From Pelotomaculum sp. UBA4789 (GTDB lineage Bacteria > Bacillota > Desulfotomaculia > Desulfotomaculales > Pelotomaculaceae): 42,649 nucleotides of DNA. The translations under genes and the position numbers were made by a program. The notes under the pieces are model-generated. The model saw nothing but the letters and a program-made list of their open reading frames with translations. It was not told the origin of the DNA and did not search any database. Position 1 is the first letter of the stretch, and each line of letters begins with the position of its first letter. Location: positions 1 through 42,649 of the forward strand of contig DHGV01000116.1 of NCBI GenBank assembly GCA_002402945.1, read 5' to 3'. Below, piece after piece: positions 23,005-31,940 of the stretch.

Positions 23005-25197
23005 TTACAGTTCCGGGTCACACACCTTATTATCTTTCTCCAGCGGCGCGTACTTTGCCAGGAGCAGTTTAATACCTTGTTCCGGAAAGGCTACCTGGTA
23101 AGCCATACTGTCGCCTTTACCCTGCACCCCCACGATTAAACCCGGGCCCCATTTAATATGCCTGACCCTGTCGCCGAGGATAAACCGCTGCGGCTCTGAT
23201 ACGTTTTTGGCGCCTGTATCCCCTGTTCTTCTATGCCTGGATTGGCTTTTCCCGCTTGTATATTCCGGAAGGTCGTCGCTGCACATCAGATTTGTTGGGA
23301 TTTCCTCCAGAAAGCGGGAAGCTTTGTTGTATCTCTCGATGCCAAAAAGTGTCCGCTTCCAGCAGTGGGTGAGGTATAGCCGCTCCATGGCCCTGGTCAC
23401 ACCGACATAACATAAGCGTCTTTCCTCCTCCAGTTCACCAGGCTCCAGCAAGGAACGGGAATGGGGGAAAACGCCCTCCTCCAGGCCGGTCAGGAAAACT
23501 ACTGGAAATTCCAGGCCTTTGACGCTGTGCAGCGTCATCAGGGCTACCTGGTCAGACTCCACGTCATATTTGTCCAGGTCGGTTACCAGAGCTATGTTTT
23601 CAAGGAAGCTTCTCAAACCCTTCTCCTCGGCTTCGCTGTCAAATTCCATGGTTCCGGACAATAATTCATCCAGGTTTTCCAGTCTGGTGCGTGATTCCAC
23701 GGTCTTTTCGGCCAGCAGTTCTTCCCGGTAACCGGTTTGTTCAATCACTCCCCTGGCGATATCAGTGACAGCTGCATTTGGAACTTCTTCTGTAAAGCTC
23801 CGGATCATCAGACCCAGGTTCCTGGCCGCCGCCTTGATTTTCGCAGAAAGCCCCTCAATTTCAGATGATCTTTCAAGGGCTTCCACTGGTGTAATTTCAT
23901 GCTTCTCAGCATAAGACATAATCTTGCTGAAAGAGACCTGCCCGATCCCGCGCCTGGGCACATTTATTATCCTTGCCAGTCCGACCGCGTCTCTGTGGTT
24001 CAGGATCAGTTTAAGGTAAGCCAGGATATCTTTTATTTCTTTCCGGGCATAGAATTTTAAGCCGCCGATAATGGTGTAAGGGATACCTGTCCGGACGAAT
24101 ATTTCCTCAATTACACGCGACTGGGCATGGGTACGGTACAGCACGGCGAAATCCCGGTAAAGCCTGTTTTCAAGTTCTTTAATACGCACAATTTTCCTTG
24201 CTATGTAATCAGCTTCAGCGCGTTCATCCTCGCTAAAATAGTTTACCAGGCTGTCGCCGGGCCCGGCAGCGGTCCACAGGCGTTTTTCCTTGCGATTTTC
24301 GTTATGCCTGATGATATAATTTGCCGCCTCCAGGATTTGTCCGGTAGAGCGGTAGTTTTGCTCAAGCTTTATTAACGCCGCCTCAGGGTAATCTTTTTCA
24401 AAGCTTAATATGTTCTTAATATCCGCGCCGCGCCAGCTGTATATGCCCTGGTCCGGATCTCCCACCGCGAATAAGTTGCGGTGAGCGCCCGCCAGCAGGT
24501 TCACCAAAACATACTGGGCGTGATCAGTATCCTGGTATTCATCCACCAATATGTAGCGGAACCGGTCCTGGTAGTACTCCAGCACCTGTGGGTACTCCCG
24601 GAACAGCCGCACGGTAAAAAAAATCAGGTCGTCAAAATCAACAGCGTTGTTCTGCCGCAGTTTTTCCTGGTACAGGTGATAAACCCTGTTAGCAACTTTG
24701 TTAAAATGATCGAAAGCGTATTTTTCATAATCACCCGCGTCCAGCAGCTGGTTTTTAGCCTGGGAAATAACACCCGCCACTGCCCTGGGCGGATATTTTT
24801 TATCATCAATATTTAACTCTTTAATGCAGTCTTTGATCACAGTGAGCTGGTCATCGCTGTCATATATAACAAAATTTCTGTTGCGCCCGTAAAACTCATC
24901 CTGGCGCCTTAAAATACGCAGGCAGGCGGCATGAAAGGTACAGATCCAGATATCACGGGACAGCTCCGGCACCAGGGCCTCTACCCGTAACCTCATCTCC
25001 TGGGCGGCCTTGTTGGTAAAAGTTATGGCTAAAATACGGTAGGGAGGAACCCGCATTTCCTTGATCAGATAGGCAATCCTGCAGGTTAAGACCCTGGTTT
25101 TGCCGCTCCCGGCGCCGGCAAGGACCAGCAGCGGGCCGTCACCATATGTCACTGCCTCAACCTGTGCGGGGTTCAACTGCTCTAATATTTGTATCAA
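23005..25197 (-). CDS. pcrA: UvrD/PcrA-type ATP-dependent DNA helicase
   Basis: A superfamily 1A 3'-5' helicase for replication restart and repair. The 730-residue protein has the Q-motif LNPAQVEAV and Walker A AGAGSGKTRV. Motif Ia is TFTNKAAQEM, and DEYQDTD is the Walker B region. Motif III is GDPDQGIYSWRGAD and motif IV LEQNYRST. Motif V is MTLHSVKGLEFPVVFLTGLEEG and motif VI RRLCYVGVTRA. The C-terminus ends in a Tudor-like segment (GDRVRHIKWGPGLIVGVQ). The start is TTG at 25197, with a purine-rich GAGAGGA very close by; an in-frame stop just upstream limits alternatives. It heads the pcrA-amj-ligA group after the his terminator. Confidence 0.97.
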   Translation of the reverse strand: MIQILEQLNPAQVEAVTYGDGPLLVLAGAGSGKTRVLTCRIAYLIKEMRVPPYRILAITFTNKAAQEMRLRVEALVPELSRDIWICTFHAACLRILRRQDEFYGRNRNFVIYDSDDQLTVIKDCIKELNIDDKKYPPRAVAGVISQAKNQLLDAGDYEKYAFDHFNKVANRVYHLYQEKLRQNNAVDFDDLIFFTVRLFREYPQVLEYYQDRFRYILVDEYQDTDHAQYVLVNLLAGAHRNLFAVGDPDQGIYSWRGADIKNILSFEKDYPEAALIKLEQNYRSTGQILEAANYIIRHNENRKEKRLWTAAGPGDSLVNYFSEDERAEADYIARKIVRIKELENRLYRDFAVLYRTHAQSRVIEEIFVRTGIPYTIIGGLKFYARKEIKDILAYLKLILNHRDAVGLARIINVPRRGIGQVSFSKIMSYAEKHEITPVEALERSSEIEGLSAKIKAAARNLGLMIRSFTEEVPNAAVTDIARGVIEQTGYREELLAEKTVESRTRLENLDELLSGTMEFDSEAEEKGLRSFLENIALVTDLDKYDVESDQVALMTLHSVKGLEFPVVFLTGLEEGVFPHSRSLLEPGELEEERRLCYVGVTRAMERLYLTHCWKRTLFGIERYNKASRFLEEIPTNLMCSDDLPEYTSGKSQSRHRRTGDTGAKNVSEPQRFILGDRVRHIKWGPGLIVGVQGKGDSMAYQVAFPEQGIKLLLAKYAPLEKDNKVCDPEL

Positions 25198-25280
25198 ATC
25201 CTCTCAAAATGATTGCCTGACAGCTATCCATGCTCATTAAGATTCGCAGCCAGACACGGCAAATCCTTCATCATAAAATA

Positions 25281-25318
25281 AAGCGGTAAAATCCCTGAAG
25301 CGGGATTTCAGCCGCCTT
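25281..25318 (-). terminator. Rho-independent terminator after hisE
   Basis: On the minus strand GGCGG...AAATCCC pairs with GGGATTT...CCGCTT around a short loop, followed by TATTTTAT. It lies just after the hisE stop and before pcrA, ending the his operon. Confidence 0.7.
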
Positions 25319-25349
25319 TTGTCTTATACAGCTATGAAAAGTATTTCAT

Positions 25350-25649
25350 TTATTGTGCTTTTTTATCGTGGCGGGCTGCCAGCTCGGCCAGAATATCGCC
25401 CGGCTCCATATTATGCCAGGCCAGAAGCACGAGCAGGTGATAGACAAGGTCGGCCGCCTCGCCGGCGATTTCGCTCCTGCTGCCATTCTTTGAGGCGATT
25501 ATTAACTCCGAGGCTTCTTCCCCAATTTTTTTTAATATCTTATCATCGCCCTGCTGAAACAGGTAAGCGGTATAGGATCCTGCCGGGCTATTTTCCCGTC
25601 TTTCAAGAATTACCCTATGCAGCTCTCTTAATATATCTCTTTTTTCCAC
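25350..25649 (-). CDS. hisE: phosphoribosyl-ATP pyrophosphatase
   Basis: The second step of histidine synthesis: hydrolysis of phosphoribosyl-ATP to phosphoribosyl-AMP. It has the all-alpha MazG-like fold, with KKIGEEASELIIA and EIAGEAADLVYHLLVLLA supplying the acidic metal ligands. The GTG start at 25649 is preferred, behind AAAGGGAA about 6 bases away, giving 99 residues. A further upstream frame start would add 15 atypical residues. It is the last gene of the his operon and is separate from hisI, which in many bacteria is fused to it. Confidence 0.93.
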   Translation of the reverse strand: MEKRDILRELHRVILERRENSPAGSYTAYLFQQGDDKILKKIGEEASELIIASKNGSRSEIAGEAADLVYHLLVLLAWHNMEPGDILAELAARHDKKAQ

Positions 25650-25696
25650 TTTGATTCCCTTTGTATTAATCGGACAATTATCGGATTGCAGCATTT

Positions 25697-25721
25697 TTGT
25701 GCATGCATTCGCACCTGCAAT
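25697..25721. repeat. degenerate copy of the TGCGAATTCGCA palindromic repeat
   Basis: TTTGTGCATGCATTCGCACC followed by TGCAA closely resembles the element at 31970-31995 (TTTGTGCGAATGAATTCGCA then CCTACAA). It lies in the hisI-hisE gap. Confidence 0.45.
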
Positions 25722-25747
25722 AATTTTATTTTCCCTAAAGGATTACA

Positions 25748-26140
25748 TCAGGATTTTTTACCGTAAACCAGATCCGGGTCGAAATGTCTCTCCCCCACGA
25801 CCGTGACATTTCCTTCCTGCTCAAGGCGATAGTGAAAACAGGAATAGAAACCCTCGTGGCACGCCGCACCGTTTTGTTCCACTTTAACCAATAGGGTATC
25901 CCGGTCGCAGTCATATAAGACTTCTTTTACCTTCTGGACATTGCCGGAAGTTTCTCCCTTATGCCAGAAAGTTTTTCTTCTCCTGCTCCAAAACCAGGTT
26001 TCACCGGTGGCCATTGTCTTTTCAGCCGCTTCCCTGTTCATATAAGCCATCATCAAAACCACGCCGCTGGCACAGTCCTGGACAATGGCAGGAATCAGCC
26101 CGTCCTCATTATATTTCAAGCCATTCAAATCAAAAACCAT
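25748..26140 (-). CDS. hisI: phosphoribosyl-AMP cyclohydrolase
   Basis: The third step of histidine synthesis opens the adenine ring of phosphoribosyl-AMP. The 130-residue protein has the family core LIPAIVQDCASGVVLMMAYM, FWSRRRKTFWHKGETSGN, and the zinc/magnesium-binding DCDRDTLLVKVEQNGAACH...C. ATG 26140 follows GGGGGAA; upstream in-frame sequence as far as 26242 is inside a palindromic repeat and is rejected. It stands 137 bases after hisF and 98 before hisE. Confidence 0.94.
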   Translation of the reverse strand: MVFDLNGLKYNEDGLIPAIVQDCASGVVLMMAYMNREAAEKTMATGETWFWSRRRKTFWHKGETSGNVQKVKEVLYDCDRDTLLVKVEQNGAACHEGFYSCFHYRLEQEGNVTVVGERHFDPDLVYGKKS

Positions 26141-26183
26141 ATTATTTCCCCCAATATTCATTCGCAACCGCTTTTTGTTTGAT

Positions 26184-26218
26184 CGGGGACATATCCTGTG
26201 AATTCGGATGTGTCCCCG
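26184..26218. repeat. palindromic REP-like repeat between hisF and hisI
   Basis: Arms CGGGGACATATCC and GGATGTGTCCCCG pair with one mismatch around TGTGAATT. The flanks (GATCGGGGAC ... GTCCCCGTTCCGCTG) resemble those of the element at 31901-31940. Confidence 0.6.
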
Positions 26219-26277
26219 TTCCGCTGTCAGATTTAACGACAAAAGCTGCAGAAATATTATCCGGTGTACCCCATTCC

Positions 26278-27036
26278 TTACAACCGCACGGGCACTCCCC
26301 TGGCGTGCAGGTACTGTTTTGCCTCCCTGATCGAGTATTCACCGAAATGGAAGATTGAGGCAGCCAGCGCGGCATCCGCTTCCCCTTCAGTCAATCCTTC
26401 AACAATATGCTCCAGGGTGCCTACACCACCCGAGGCTATGACAGGTATATTTACGGTCCTGGCGATAGTCCTGGTAAGAGGGATGTCATAGCCGTCTTTG
26501 GTCCCGTCCCTGTTCATACTCGTAAGCAGAATTTCACCGGCGCCCAGAGACTCGACCTTTTTGGCCCAACCCGCGGCGTCAATACCAGTCGGAGTACGGC
26601 CGCCATGGATGTATACTTCCCAGCTTTCCGGTCCATTCTGCCTGGCATCGATCGCCACCACAATGCACTGGCTGCCGAACCTGCCCGCAGCCTCGGCCAC
26701 CAGTTCTGGATTATTTACTGCGGCAGTGTTTAGAGAAACCTTATCCGCGCCTGCGGTAAGGATGGTCCGGATATCATCCAGGCTACGGATCCCGCCGCCC
26801 ACAGTGTATGGTATAAACACTTCTCCCGCGGTACGGTATACCATGTCCAGTGTCGTCCGCCGATTGTCGGAGGATGCCGTGATATCCAAAAACACCAGCT
26901 CGTCGGCGCCTTCCCGGTCATAAAACGCGGCTAACTCGACAGGGTCACCCGCGTCCCTGAGATTTATAAAGTTTGTGCCTTTGACCACCCTCCCGCCGGT
27001 AACATCAAGGCAGGGGATGATTCTTTTTTGAAGCAT
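26278..27036 (-). CDS. hisF: imidazole glycerol phosphate synthase subunit HisF
   Basis: The cyclase half of IGP synthase uses ammonia from HisH to make imidazole glycerol phosphate and AICAR. The 252-residue (beta/alpha)8 barrel begins MLQKRIIPCLDVTGGRVVKG, with the catalytic Asp11-equivalent in LDV. IDARQNG, LLTSMNRDGTKDGYD and VIASGGVGTLEH mark the catalytic and phosphate-binding loops. Its ATG overlaps the hisA stop by one base. The AICAR by-product feeds purine synthesis, which is encoded just upstream. Confidence 0.97.
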   Translation of the reverse strand: MLQKRIIPCLDVTGGRVVKGTNFINLRDAGDPVELAAFYDREGADELVFLDITASSDNRRTTLDMVYRTAGEVFIPYTVGGGIRSLDDIRTILTAGADKVSLNTAAVNNPELVAEAAGRFGSQCIVVAIDARQNGPESWEVYIHGGRTPTGIDAAGWAKKVESLGAGEILLTSMNRDGTKDGYDIPLTRTIARTVNIPVIASGGVGTLEHIVEGLTEGEADAALAASIFHFGEYSIREAKQYLHARGVPVRL

Positions 27037-27779
27037 CAGCCAGCCTCCGCTTCTTCACCGGCCGCTATAGCCAGGGCCTCGCTCAAGGTTACAGTGCCGG
27101 CGTAAAGCGCCTTGCCCATGATCACGGAATCAATCCCCAGAGGCTCCATTTTCTTTAGTGTCCTCAGGTCCTCGGGAGTTGAAACGCCGCCTGATGCGAC
27201 TACCTTCAAACCGGTCGCCCCGGCAAATTCACTGATTGCCTCAAAATTCGGCCCCTGCAGGGTGCCGTCCCTCCTGATATCTGTAAAGACAACCCTGTTT
27301 ATACCGAGATTTTTCATCTCAACGGCTAACTCAATTGTTCCTTTTTCAACTGTAACACCCCAGCCTTCAATGGCAACCCGCCCGTTGCGCCCGTCAATGC
27401 CTACGAGAATGGAGTCGCCATACCTGGAACAGGCTTCCGAGACAAGTTCGGGCTTTAAGATAGCCGAAGTGCCCAGGATTACACGCGCCGCGCCTAGCTC
27501 GAGGAGGAGTTCCACAGACTGCATATTTCTGATACCGCCGCCAACCTGAACCGGAATGGATGCTACCTTCAGGATATCTTTAATGACGTTGAGGTTCTTG
27601 GGCGAGCCGGAAAAAGCTCCGTCAAGGTCAACCACATGCAGCATCTGTGCTCCCTTTGCCTGCCAGTGGGCGGCCATCGCCACCGGGTCATCAGAATAAA
27701 TGGTCTCCTGGTCAAGCTGCCCTTCCACCAGGCGGACACATTTCCCTTCCCGCAGGTCAACGGCCGGAATAATTAACAT
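27036..27779 (-). CDS. hisA: ProFAR isomerase
   Basis: An Amadori rearrangement enzyme of histidine synthesis. The 247-residue barrel begins MLIIPAVDLREGKCVRLVEG. It includes HVVDLDGAF, VQVGGGIRN, ILGTSAIL, GIDGRNGRVAIEGW and FTDIRRDGTLQGPN. Aspartates in AVDL and TDIRRDG are the catalytic pair. It overlaps hisH by 7 bases and hisF by 1, so hisH-hisA-hisF are tightly coupled. Confidence 0.97.
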   Translation of the reverse strand: MLIIPAVDLREGKCVRLVEGQLDQETIYSDDPVAMAAHWQAKGAQMLHVVDLDGAFSGSPKNLNVIKDILKVASIPVQVGGGIRNMQSVELLLELGAARVILGTSAILKPELVSEACSRYGDSILVGIDGRNGRVAIEGWGVTVEKGTIELAVEMKNLGINRVVFTDIRRDGTLQGPNFEAISEFAGATGLKVVASGGVSTPEDLRTLKKMEPLGIDSVIMGKALYAGTVTLSEALAIAAGEEAEAG

Positions 27780-28384
27780 AAATCTACCACTCTCCCGAAA
27801 TTTTCTAATATCTTTAGGCCTAGGGTGCTGCTTTTTTCCGGGTGGAACTGAATTCCATAAACCTTCCCATTGCCTACAATAGACGCAAAGCGTATCCCGT
27901 ATTCAGTCATGGTCAGGATGAGATCTTTATCTGACGGATTTACCGCATAAGAATGAACAAAATAAAAAGAGGAGAGATCCGGGATTCCTGCCAGCAGGGG
28001 ATCGGGGCGTATAATTTCGATCTGATTCCAGCCCATGTGAGGCACCTTCAGCCCTTCCGGCAGGCGGCATACCTGTCCCGGGAAAATACCCAGGCCCTTG
28101 TGGTAACCCCATTCCTCACTGGATTCAAAAAGCAGCTGCTGGCCCAGGCAGATGCCCAGCAGCGGTTTCCCCGCTGCTACCGCACGCTGGATCGCGCCAA
28201 CCATGCCTGAGGCCCTGAGGTTTACCATGGCATCGGCAAAAGCACCCACACCAGGCAGCACAACACCATCAGCGCCGTCTACCAAGTCGGGATTTTCTAC
28301 TACCGCCGCCTGAACTCCTGCCTTGAGAAAACCCCTGTAGACACTCCTGAGGTTACCCATTCCATAATCAATTATTGCAATCAT
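27773..28384 (-). CDS. hisH: imidazole glycerol phosphate synthase subunit HisH
   Basis: The glutaminase half of IGP synthase. The 203-residue class I amidotransferase has the nucleophile elbow GICLGQQLLF and the His-Glu pair in FHPEKS. VLPGVGAFADAM forms the oxyanion strand. ATG 28384 opens with IAIIDYGMGNLRSV. It pairs with HisF, made two genes downstream. Confidence 0.97.
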   Translation of the reverse strand: MIAIIDYGMGNLRSVYRGFLKAGVQAAVVENPDLVDGADGVVLPGVGAFADAMVNLRASGMVGAIQRAVAAGKPLLGICLGQQLLFESSEEWGYHKGLGIFPGQVCRLPEGLKVPHMGWNQIEIIRPDPLLAGIPDLSSFYFVHSYAVNPSDKDLILTMTEYGIRFASIVGNGKVYGIQFHPEKSSTLGLKILENFGRVVDLC

Positions 28385-28418
28385 TATTTTCTCCGCCTGG
28401 CGCTGTATTAAACTGCTG

Positions 28419-29015
28419 CTACCCTTCCAGGGTTCCCTTGGTGGAAGGGATATCCTCGCCGCCTACCCTGACAACAGCGCTTTTCAGCGAGCGAGCCAAG
28501 GCCTTAAAGACAGCTTCTATAATATGGTGAGTATTCTTGCCGGACAGCAGACGGACATGCAGGTTAAACTCCCCGTTGATCGCCAGAGCCCGTAAAAATT
28601 CTTCGACCAGCTCCGTGTCAAAATCTCCAATTCTTGCGGCTGGCATCGGTACGTCGAAAACAAGATGACCCCTGCCGCTTAAATCAACCGCCGTCATCAC
28701 CAGGGCTTCGTCCATTGGAATAATGGCGTCCCCGTACCTGTTAATCCCTGCCTTCTCGCCGAGTGCCTTCTTGATAGCCTGTCCCAGGCACAAGCCGGCA
28801 TCCTCCGCCGTGTGGTGGCCGTCCACGGCCAGGTCGCCACGTCCGGTTAACTCCATGTCAAACGAAGAGTGTTTGGCAAATAACTGGAGCATGTGGTCAA
28901 AAAACGGCATACCGGTAGTAACCCAGTATACACCATCTCCATCCAGGTTTAATGCGCAGTTAATCTCTGTTTCTGCTGTCTTTCTGGTAACATAGGTCGC
29001 ACGTGATTCGGACAT
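28419..29015 (-). CDS. hisB: imidazoleglycerol-phosphate dehydratase
   Basis: Dehydrates imidazole glycerol phosphate to imidazole acetol phosphate. The 198-residue single-function enzyme carries the two manganese-binding HHxxED motifs, the first in DGHHTAEDAGLCLG and the second in KNTHHIIEAVFKALA (an E follows HH-II). There is no histidinol-phosphatase fusion. ATG 29015 follows TGAGGTGAAAG. It lies between hisC and hisH. Confidence 0.96.
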   Translation of the reverse strand: MSESRATYVTRKTAETEINCALNLDGDGVYWVTTGMPFFDHMLQLFAKHSSFDMELTGRGDLAVDGHHTAEDAGLCLGQAIKKALGEKAGINRYGDAIIPMDEALVMTAVDLSGRGHLVFDVPMPAARIGDFDTELVEEFLRALAINGEFNLHVRLLSGKNTHHIIEAVFKALARSLKSAVVRVGGEDIPSTKGTLEG

Positions 29016-29078
29016 GTTTCTTTCACCTCAATAATAATTTTTTTATTAAAATGGGCCTTCATCGCCACAATTTAATCC

Positions 29079-30152
29079 TCATCCATTGATTATCCCGCTG
29101 AGCTTTTCAATAAAGATCCTGTTTTCCTCCGCTGTTCCTACGGAAACCCGCAGACAGCGCGGTAGACGGGGCCCTTCCACGTTCCTGATCAGCACTCCCT
29201 GCCTGAGCAGTTCCTGATATATTCTATCTGCCGGCAAGCCGGTGGAGAACATGATAAAGTTTGCCTGCGTCGGGTATGCTTTTACATTCTTCAGCACGGA
29301 CAGCTCCCCATAGAGCTTTTCCCTTTCCTGCAGGATATTATTTATCCTGTCTTTGAAAAGAGGCAGGTTCTGCATAACCAGGCAGGCGGCTGTCTGGGAA
29401 AAAACATTCAGATTGTAAGGCTGTTTTACTTTGAGCAGTTCGTTAATTACCTGGCTGCCTGCCAGAAGATAGCCCACTCTCAGGCCGGCCATCCCAAAAG
29501 CCTTGGAAAAGGTACGCAGGATCACCAGGTTGGCATATTTGTCCATTAAGGGGACACAGGATTCCCCGCCAAACTCATTATAAGCCTCGTCCACCACAAC
29601 TATTGAATTTGCGCTCCTGAGAATCTTTTCAACTTCCTCCGGAAGCACAGTATTACCAGTGGGGCTGTTCGGCGAGCAAATTACAACAATCTTTACTTCC
29701 GGCAGGGAGGCGGCACTGATCAAACCGTTTACATCTATCCTGAAACCATCAGCACGCGGCACCTCCATCATCATGCTGGAGGCTATCCTGCCATGTACCT
29801 CGTACATGGAAAAGGTCGGGGTCGCCACGGCAAATTTTGCCCCCGAACCAAAGGTAAGCATAAGGTTCAGGATAAGCTCATCAGAGCCGTTCCCTACCAT
29901 AATGTTTTCCGGCCTGACCCGGATATAATCACTAAGATTAATACGCAGCTTTTCCGCGGCCGCATCGGGATAGCGGCTGAGATCCCCTGAAGCGACTTCC
30001 CTGAAAATTTGAGCGAGCACTTCCGGGGGGAACCCATAGGGGTTCTCATTAGCATCAAGTTTGATTACATCATGGTAATAAGGCGCATGATAGGGTCCCA
30101 TGCACTTCAAGTCTTCCCGAGCCAGTGCGGATATACTGAATGCTGTATTCAT
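29079..30152 (-). CDS. hisC: histidinol-phosphate aminotransferase
   Basis: A PLP-dependent aminotransferase converting imidazole acetol phosphate to histidinol phosphate. The 357-residue protein shows KLDANENPYGFPPEV, GNGSDELI, SPNSPTGN, VVDEAYNEF and the PLP-lysine motif RTFSKAFGMAGLRVGY. ATG 30152 with AAGGGGG about 10 bases upstream is preferred. The frame extends 27 codons upstream into yerC but that part is lysine-rich and unlike the family. It starts the his genes 58 bases after yerC. hisZ, hisG and hisD, which usually precede hisC in clostridial operons, are absent. Confidence 0.95.
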   Translation of the reverse strand: MNTAFSISALAREDLKCMGPYHAPYYHDVIKLDANENPYGFPPEVLAQIFREVASGDLSRYPDAAAEKLRINLSDYIRVRPENIMVGNGSDELILNLMLTFGSGAKFAVATPTFSMYEVHGRIASSMMMEVPRADGFRIDVNGLISAASLPEVKIVVICSPNSPTGNTVLPEEVEKILRSANSIVVVDEAYNEFGGESCVPLMDKYANLVILRTFSKAFGMAGLRVGYLLAGSQVINELLKVKQPYNLNVFSQTAACLVMQNLPLFKDRINNILQEREKLYGELSVLKNVKAYPTQANFIMFSTGLPADRIYQELLRQGVLIRNVEGPRLPRCLRVSVGTAEENRIFIEKLSGIING

Positions 30153-30210
30153 TCTAGGGGAACCCCCTTTTGTCCTTTTCTTTTTCTTCATTTTTCTTAG
30201 GCAGACTGCT

Positions 30211-30504
30211 TTAACCGGATGACAGCCTTTCAAATACCAGCTTGTATCCGTCAGCGCCGTAGTTCAGAGCCCTTTTCACCCGGCTGATAGTAGCAGTGCT
30301 GGCGCCGGTCCGGTTTGAGATTTCACCGTAGGTCCGGTTTTCCTGGATCATTTTAGCCACCTCAAGGCGCTGAGCCAGTGCTTTTAATTCGGCCACGGTG
30401 CAGATATCTTCAAAAAAACGATAGCACTCATCCGTATCCTTTAAAAGCAGTATAGCTTCAAAAAGCCGATCCAGAAGATCATCCCTGAGCTTTCCAGAAT
30501 ACAT
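30211..30504 (-). CDS. yerC: YerC/YecD-family TrpR-like repressor
   Basis: A 97-residue all-helical DNA-binding protein of the YerC group, related to the TrpR fold. The helix-turn-helix lies in TYGEISNRTGASTATISRVKRALNYG (about 58-83, described in parts), preceded by LKALAQRLEVAKMIQ, typical of TrpR dimerisation helices. In Bacillus, yerC sits before pcrB-pcrA-ligA; here it sits before hisC. It is first in the transcript behind a good promoter, so it may control this operon, but the ligand is unknown. Confidence 0.92.
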   Translation of the reverse strand: MYSGKLRDDLLDRLFEAILLLKDTDECYRFFEDICTVAELKALAQRLEVAKMIQENRTYGEISNRTGASTATISRVKRALNYGADGYKLVFERLSSG

Positions 30505-30543
30505 CGTGTATCCCTCCAGGCTTTTGCTTTCTACTACTTTAAC

Positions 30544-30572
30544 ATTTTAACATGATAAAGAAAATTAGGCAA
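30544..30572 (-). promoter_or_regulatory. sigma-A promoter for yerC-his operon
   Basis: TTGCCT at 30567-30572 and TAAAAT at 30544-30549 are 17 bases apart on the minus strand, 40 bases before the yerC start. It slightly overlaps the end of the pur terminator. Confidence 0.6.
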
Positions 30573-30573
30573 G

Positions 30574-30596
30574 AAAAAAGCGCTTTTTCAAGTGCT
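30574..30596 (-). terminator. Rho-independent terminator of the pur operon
   Basis: On the minus strand AGCACTT pairs with AAGCGCT (one mismatch) around GAAA, followed by TTTTTTCTT, seven bases after the purD stop. Confidence 0.7.
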
Positions 30597-30602
30597 AAAT
30601 TC

Positions 30603-31874
30603 TTATTGTGATCTTTCTATAGCCCTGTACCCGATATCCTTACGGTACTGCATCCCTTCGAAACTGATTTTATCCACACCCGCATAGACAGACTTGATCG
30701 CGGAAACGATGTTTGATCCTGCTGCGGTCACACCAAGGACCCTGCCGCCCGCTGTGATCACCTCACCATCTTTAAAAGCCGTACCGGCATGGAAAACCAT
30801 GACTTCCGCCGGCACCTGGTCCAGGCCTTTGATCACTTTACCCTTTTCATATACCCCCGGGTACCCGCCGGAGGCCAGGACCACACAAACAGCGGATTGA
30901 GCCAACCACTTTATATCAATTGAATCCAGGCGGTTTGCCAATATGGCCTCGACGATCTCTACCAGGTCGGTATCCAGGAGGGTAAGCACAGGCTGTGTCT
31001 CGGGGTCGCCAAAGCGCGCGTTAAATTCCAGCACCTTCGGCCCCTGGTTGGTGATCATCAAACCAGCGTATATCACCCCGCGGTAGGTACGCCCCTCGGC
31101 ATCCAGGGCACGGATCATCGGTATGATGATCTCTTTCATTGCCTGGCTGTGCACCGCCGGTGTATAGACAGGCGCCGGAGCATAAGCCCCCATGCCGCCG
31201 GTATTGGGTCCCTGGTCGTTATCAAAAATGCGCTTGTGGTCCTGTGATGAAATCATGGGAACCACGTTTACGCCATCCGTAAAGGCCAGGATGCTTACCT
31301 CTTCGCCGACAAGGCATTCCTCAACTACAAGGCAATCCCCTGCCCCGCCAAAATCACGGTCAATCATGATCGATCTCACTGCGGCAAGGGCGGTTTCTTT
31401 GTCCATGGCTACGATCACTCCCTTGCCGGCAGCCAGACCGTCCGCCTTAACTACACAGGGAGCGCCGTTTTGATCTACGTAAGAAACTGCTTCTTCATAC
31501 CTGGTAAAAGCCGCGTACTTTGCTGTGGGGATGTTGTACCTGGCCATTATGTCCTTGGCTACCACCTTGCTGCCTTCAATTTCCGCAGCAGCCTGCGACG
31601 GGCCGAAAATTTTCTGGCCGGCTTCCTGGAACCGGTCTACTATTCCCGCGCACAGCGGCGCCTCAGGTCCAACCATGGTCAGGTCGATGCCCCCGCCTTT
31701 GGCGAAAGCCAGCAGCCCGGGAATATCTTCGGCGCTGATATCAACACAGGTGGCTAAACCGGCGATCCCCGCATTGCCCGGGGCGCAGAATATTTCTTTG
31801 ACGCGGGGGCTTTGTTTCAGCTTCCAGACCATAGCATGCTCGCGCCCGCCGCCGCCTACCACAAGTACTTTCAC
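30603..31874 (-). CDS. purD: phosphoribosylamine-glycine ligase
   Basis: The second step of purine synthesis: ATP-dependent joining of phosphoribosylamine and glycine. The 423-residue ATP-grasp enzyme begins KVLVVGGGGREHAMVWKL. It includes the VGPEAPLCAGIVD loop, VVKADGLAAGKGVIVA and EFNARFGDPETQ. GTG at 31874 is chosen because GAGGGAG (31884-31890) is 9 bases upstream; a TTG three codons earlier overlaps that site. It is the last gene of the pur operon, separated from purH by a 220-base gap full of palindromes. Confidence 0.96.
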   Translation of the reverse strand: MKVLVVGGGGREHAMVWKLKQSPRVKEIFCAPGNAGIAGLATCVDISAEDIPGLLAFAKGGGIDLTMVGPEAPLCAGIVDRFQEAGQKIFGPSQAAAEIEGSKVVAKDIMARYNIPTAKYAAFTRYEEAVSYVDQNGAPCVVKADGLAAGKGVIVAMDKETALAAVRSIMIDRDFGGAGDCLVVEECLVGEEVSILAFTDGVNVVPMISSQDHKRIFDNDQGPNTGGMGAYAPAPVYTPAVHSQAMKEIIIPMIRALDAEGRTYRGVIYAGLMITNQGPKVLEFNARFGDPETQPVLTLLDTDLVEIVEAILANRLDSIDIKWLAQSAVCVVLASGGYPGVYEKGKVIKGLDQVPAEVMVFHAGTAFKDGEVITAGGRVLGVTAAGSNIVSAIKSVYAGVDKISFEGMQYRKDIGYRAIERSQ

Positions 31875-31902
31875 AGGCTTCAACTCCCTCTTTTATTCAG
31901 AT

Positions 31903-31935
31903 CGGAGACCTTCCCTGGTAACGGGTGTGTCTCCG
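31903..31935. repeat. palindromic repeat between purH and purD, first element
   Basis: CGGAGAC and GTCTCCG are inverted around 19 bases, with flanks GATCGG and CGTTCC like those of the 26184-26218 element. Confidence 0.45.
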
Positions 31936-31940
31936 TTCCT

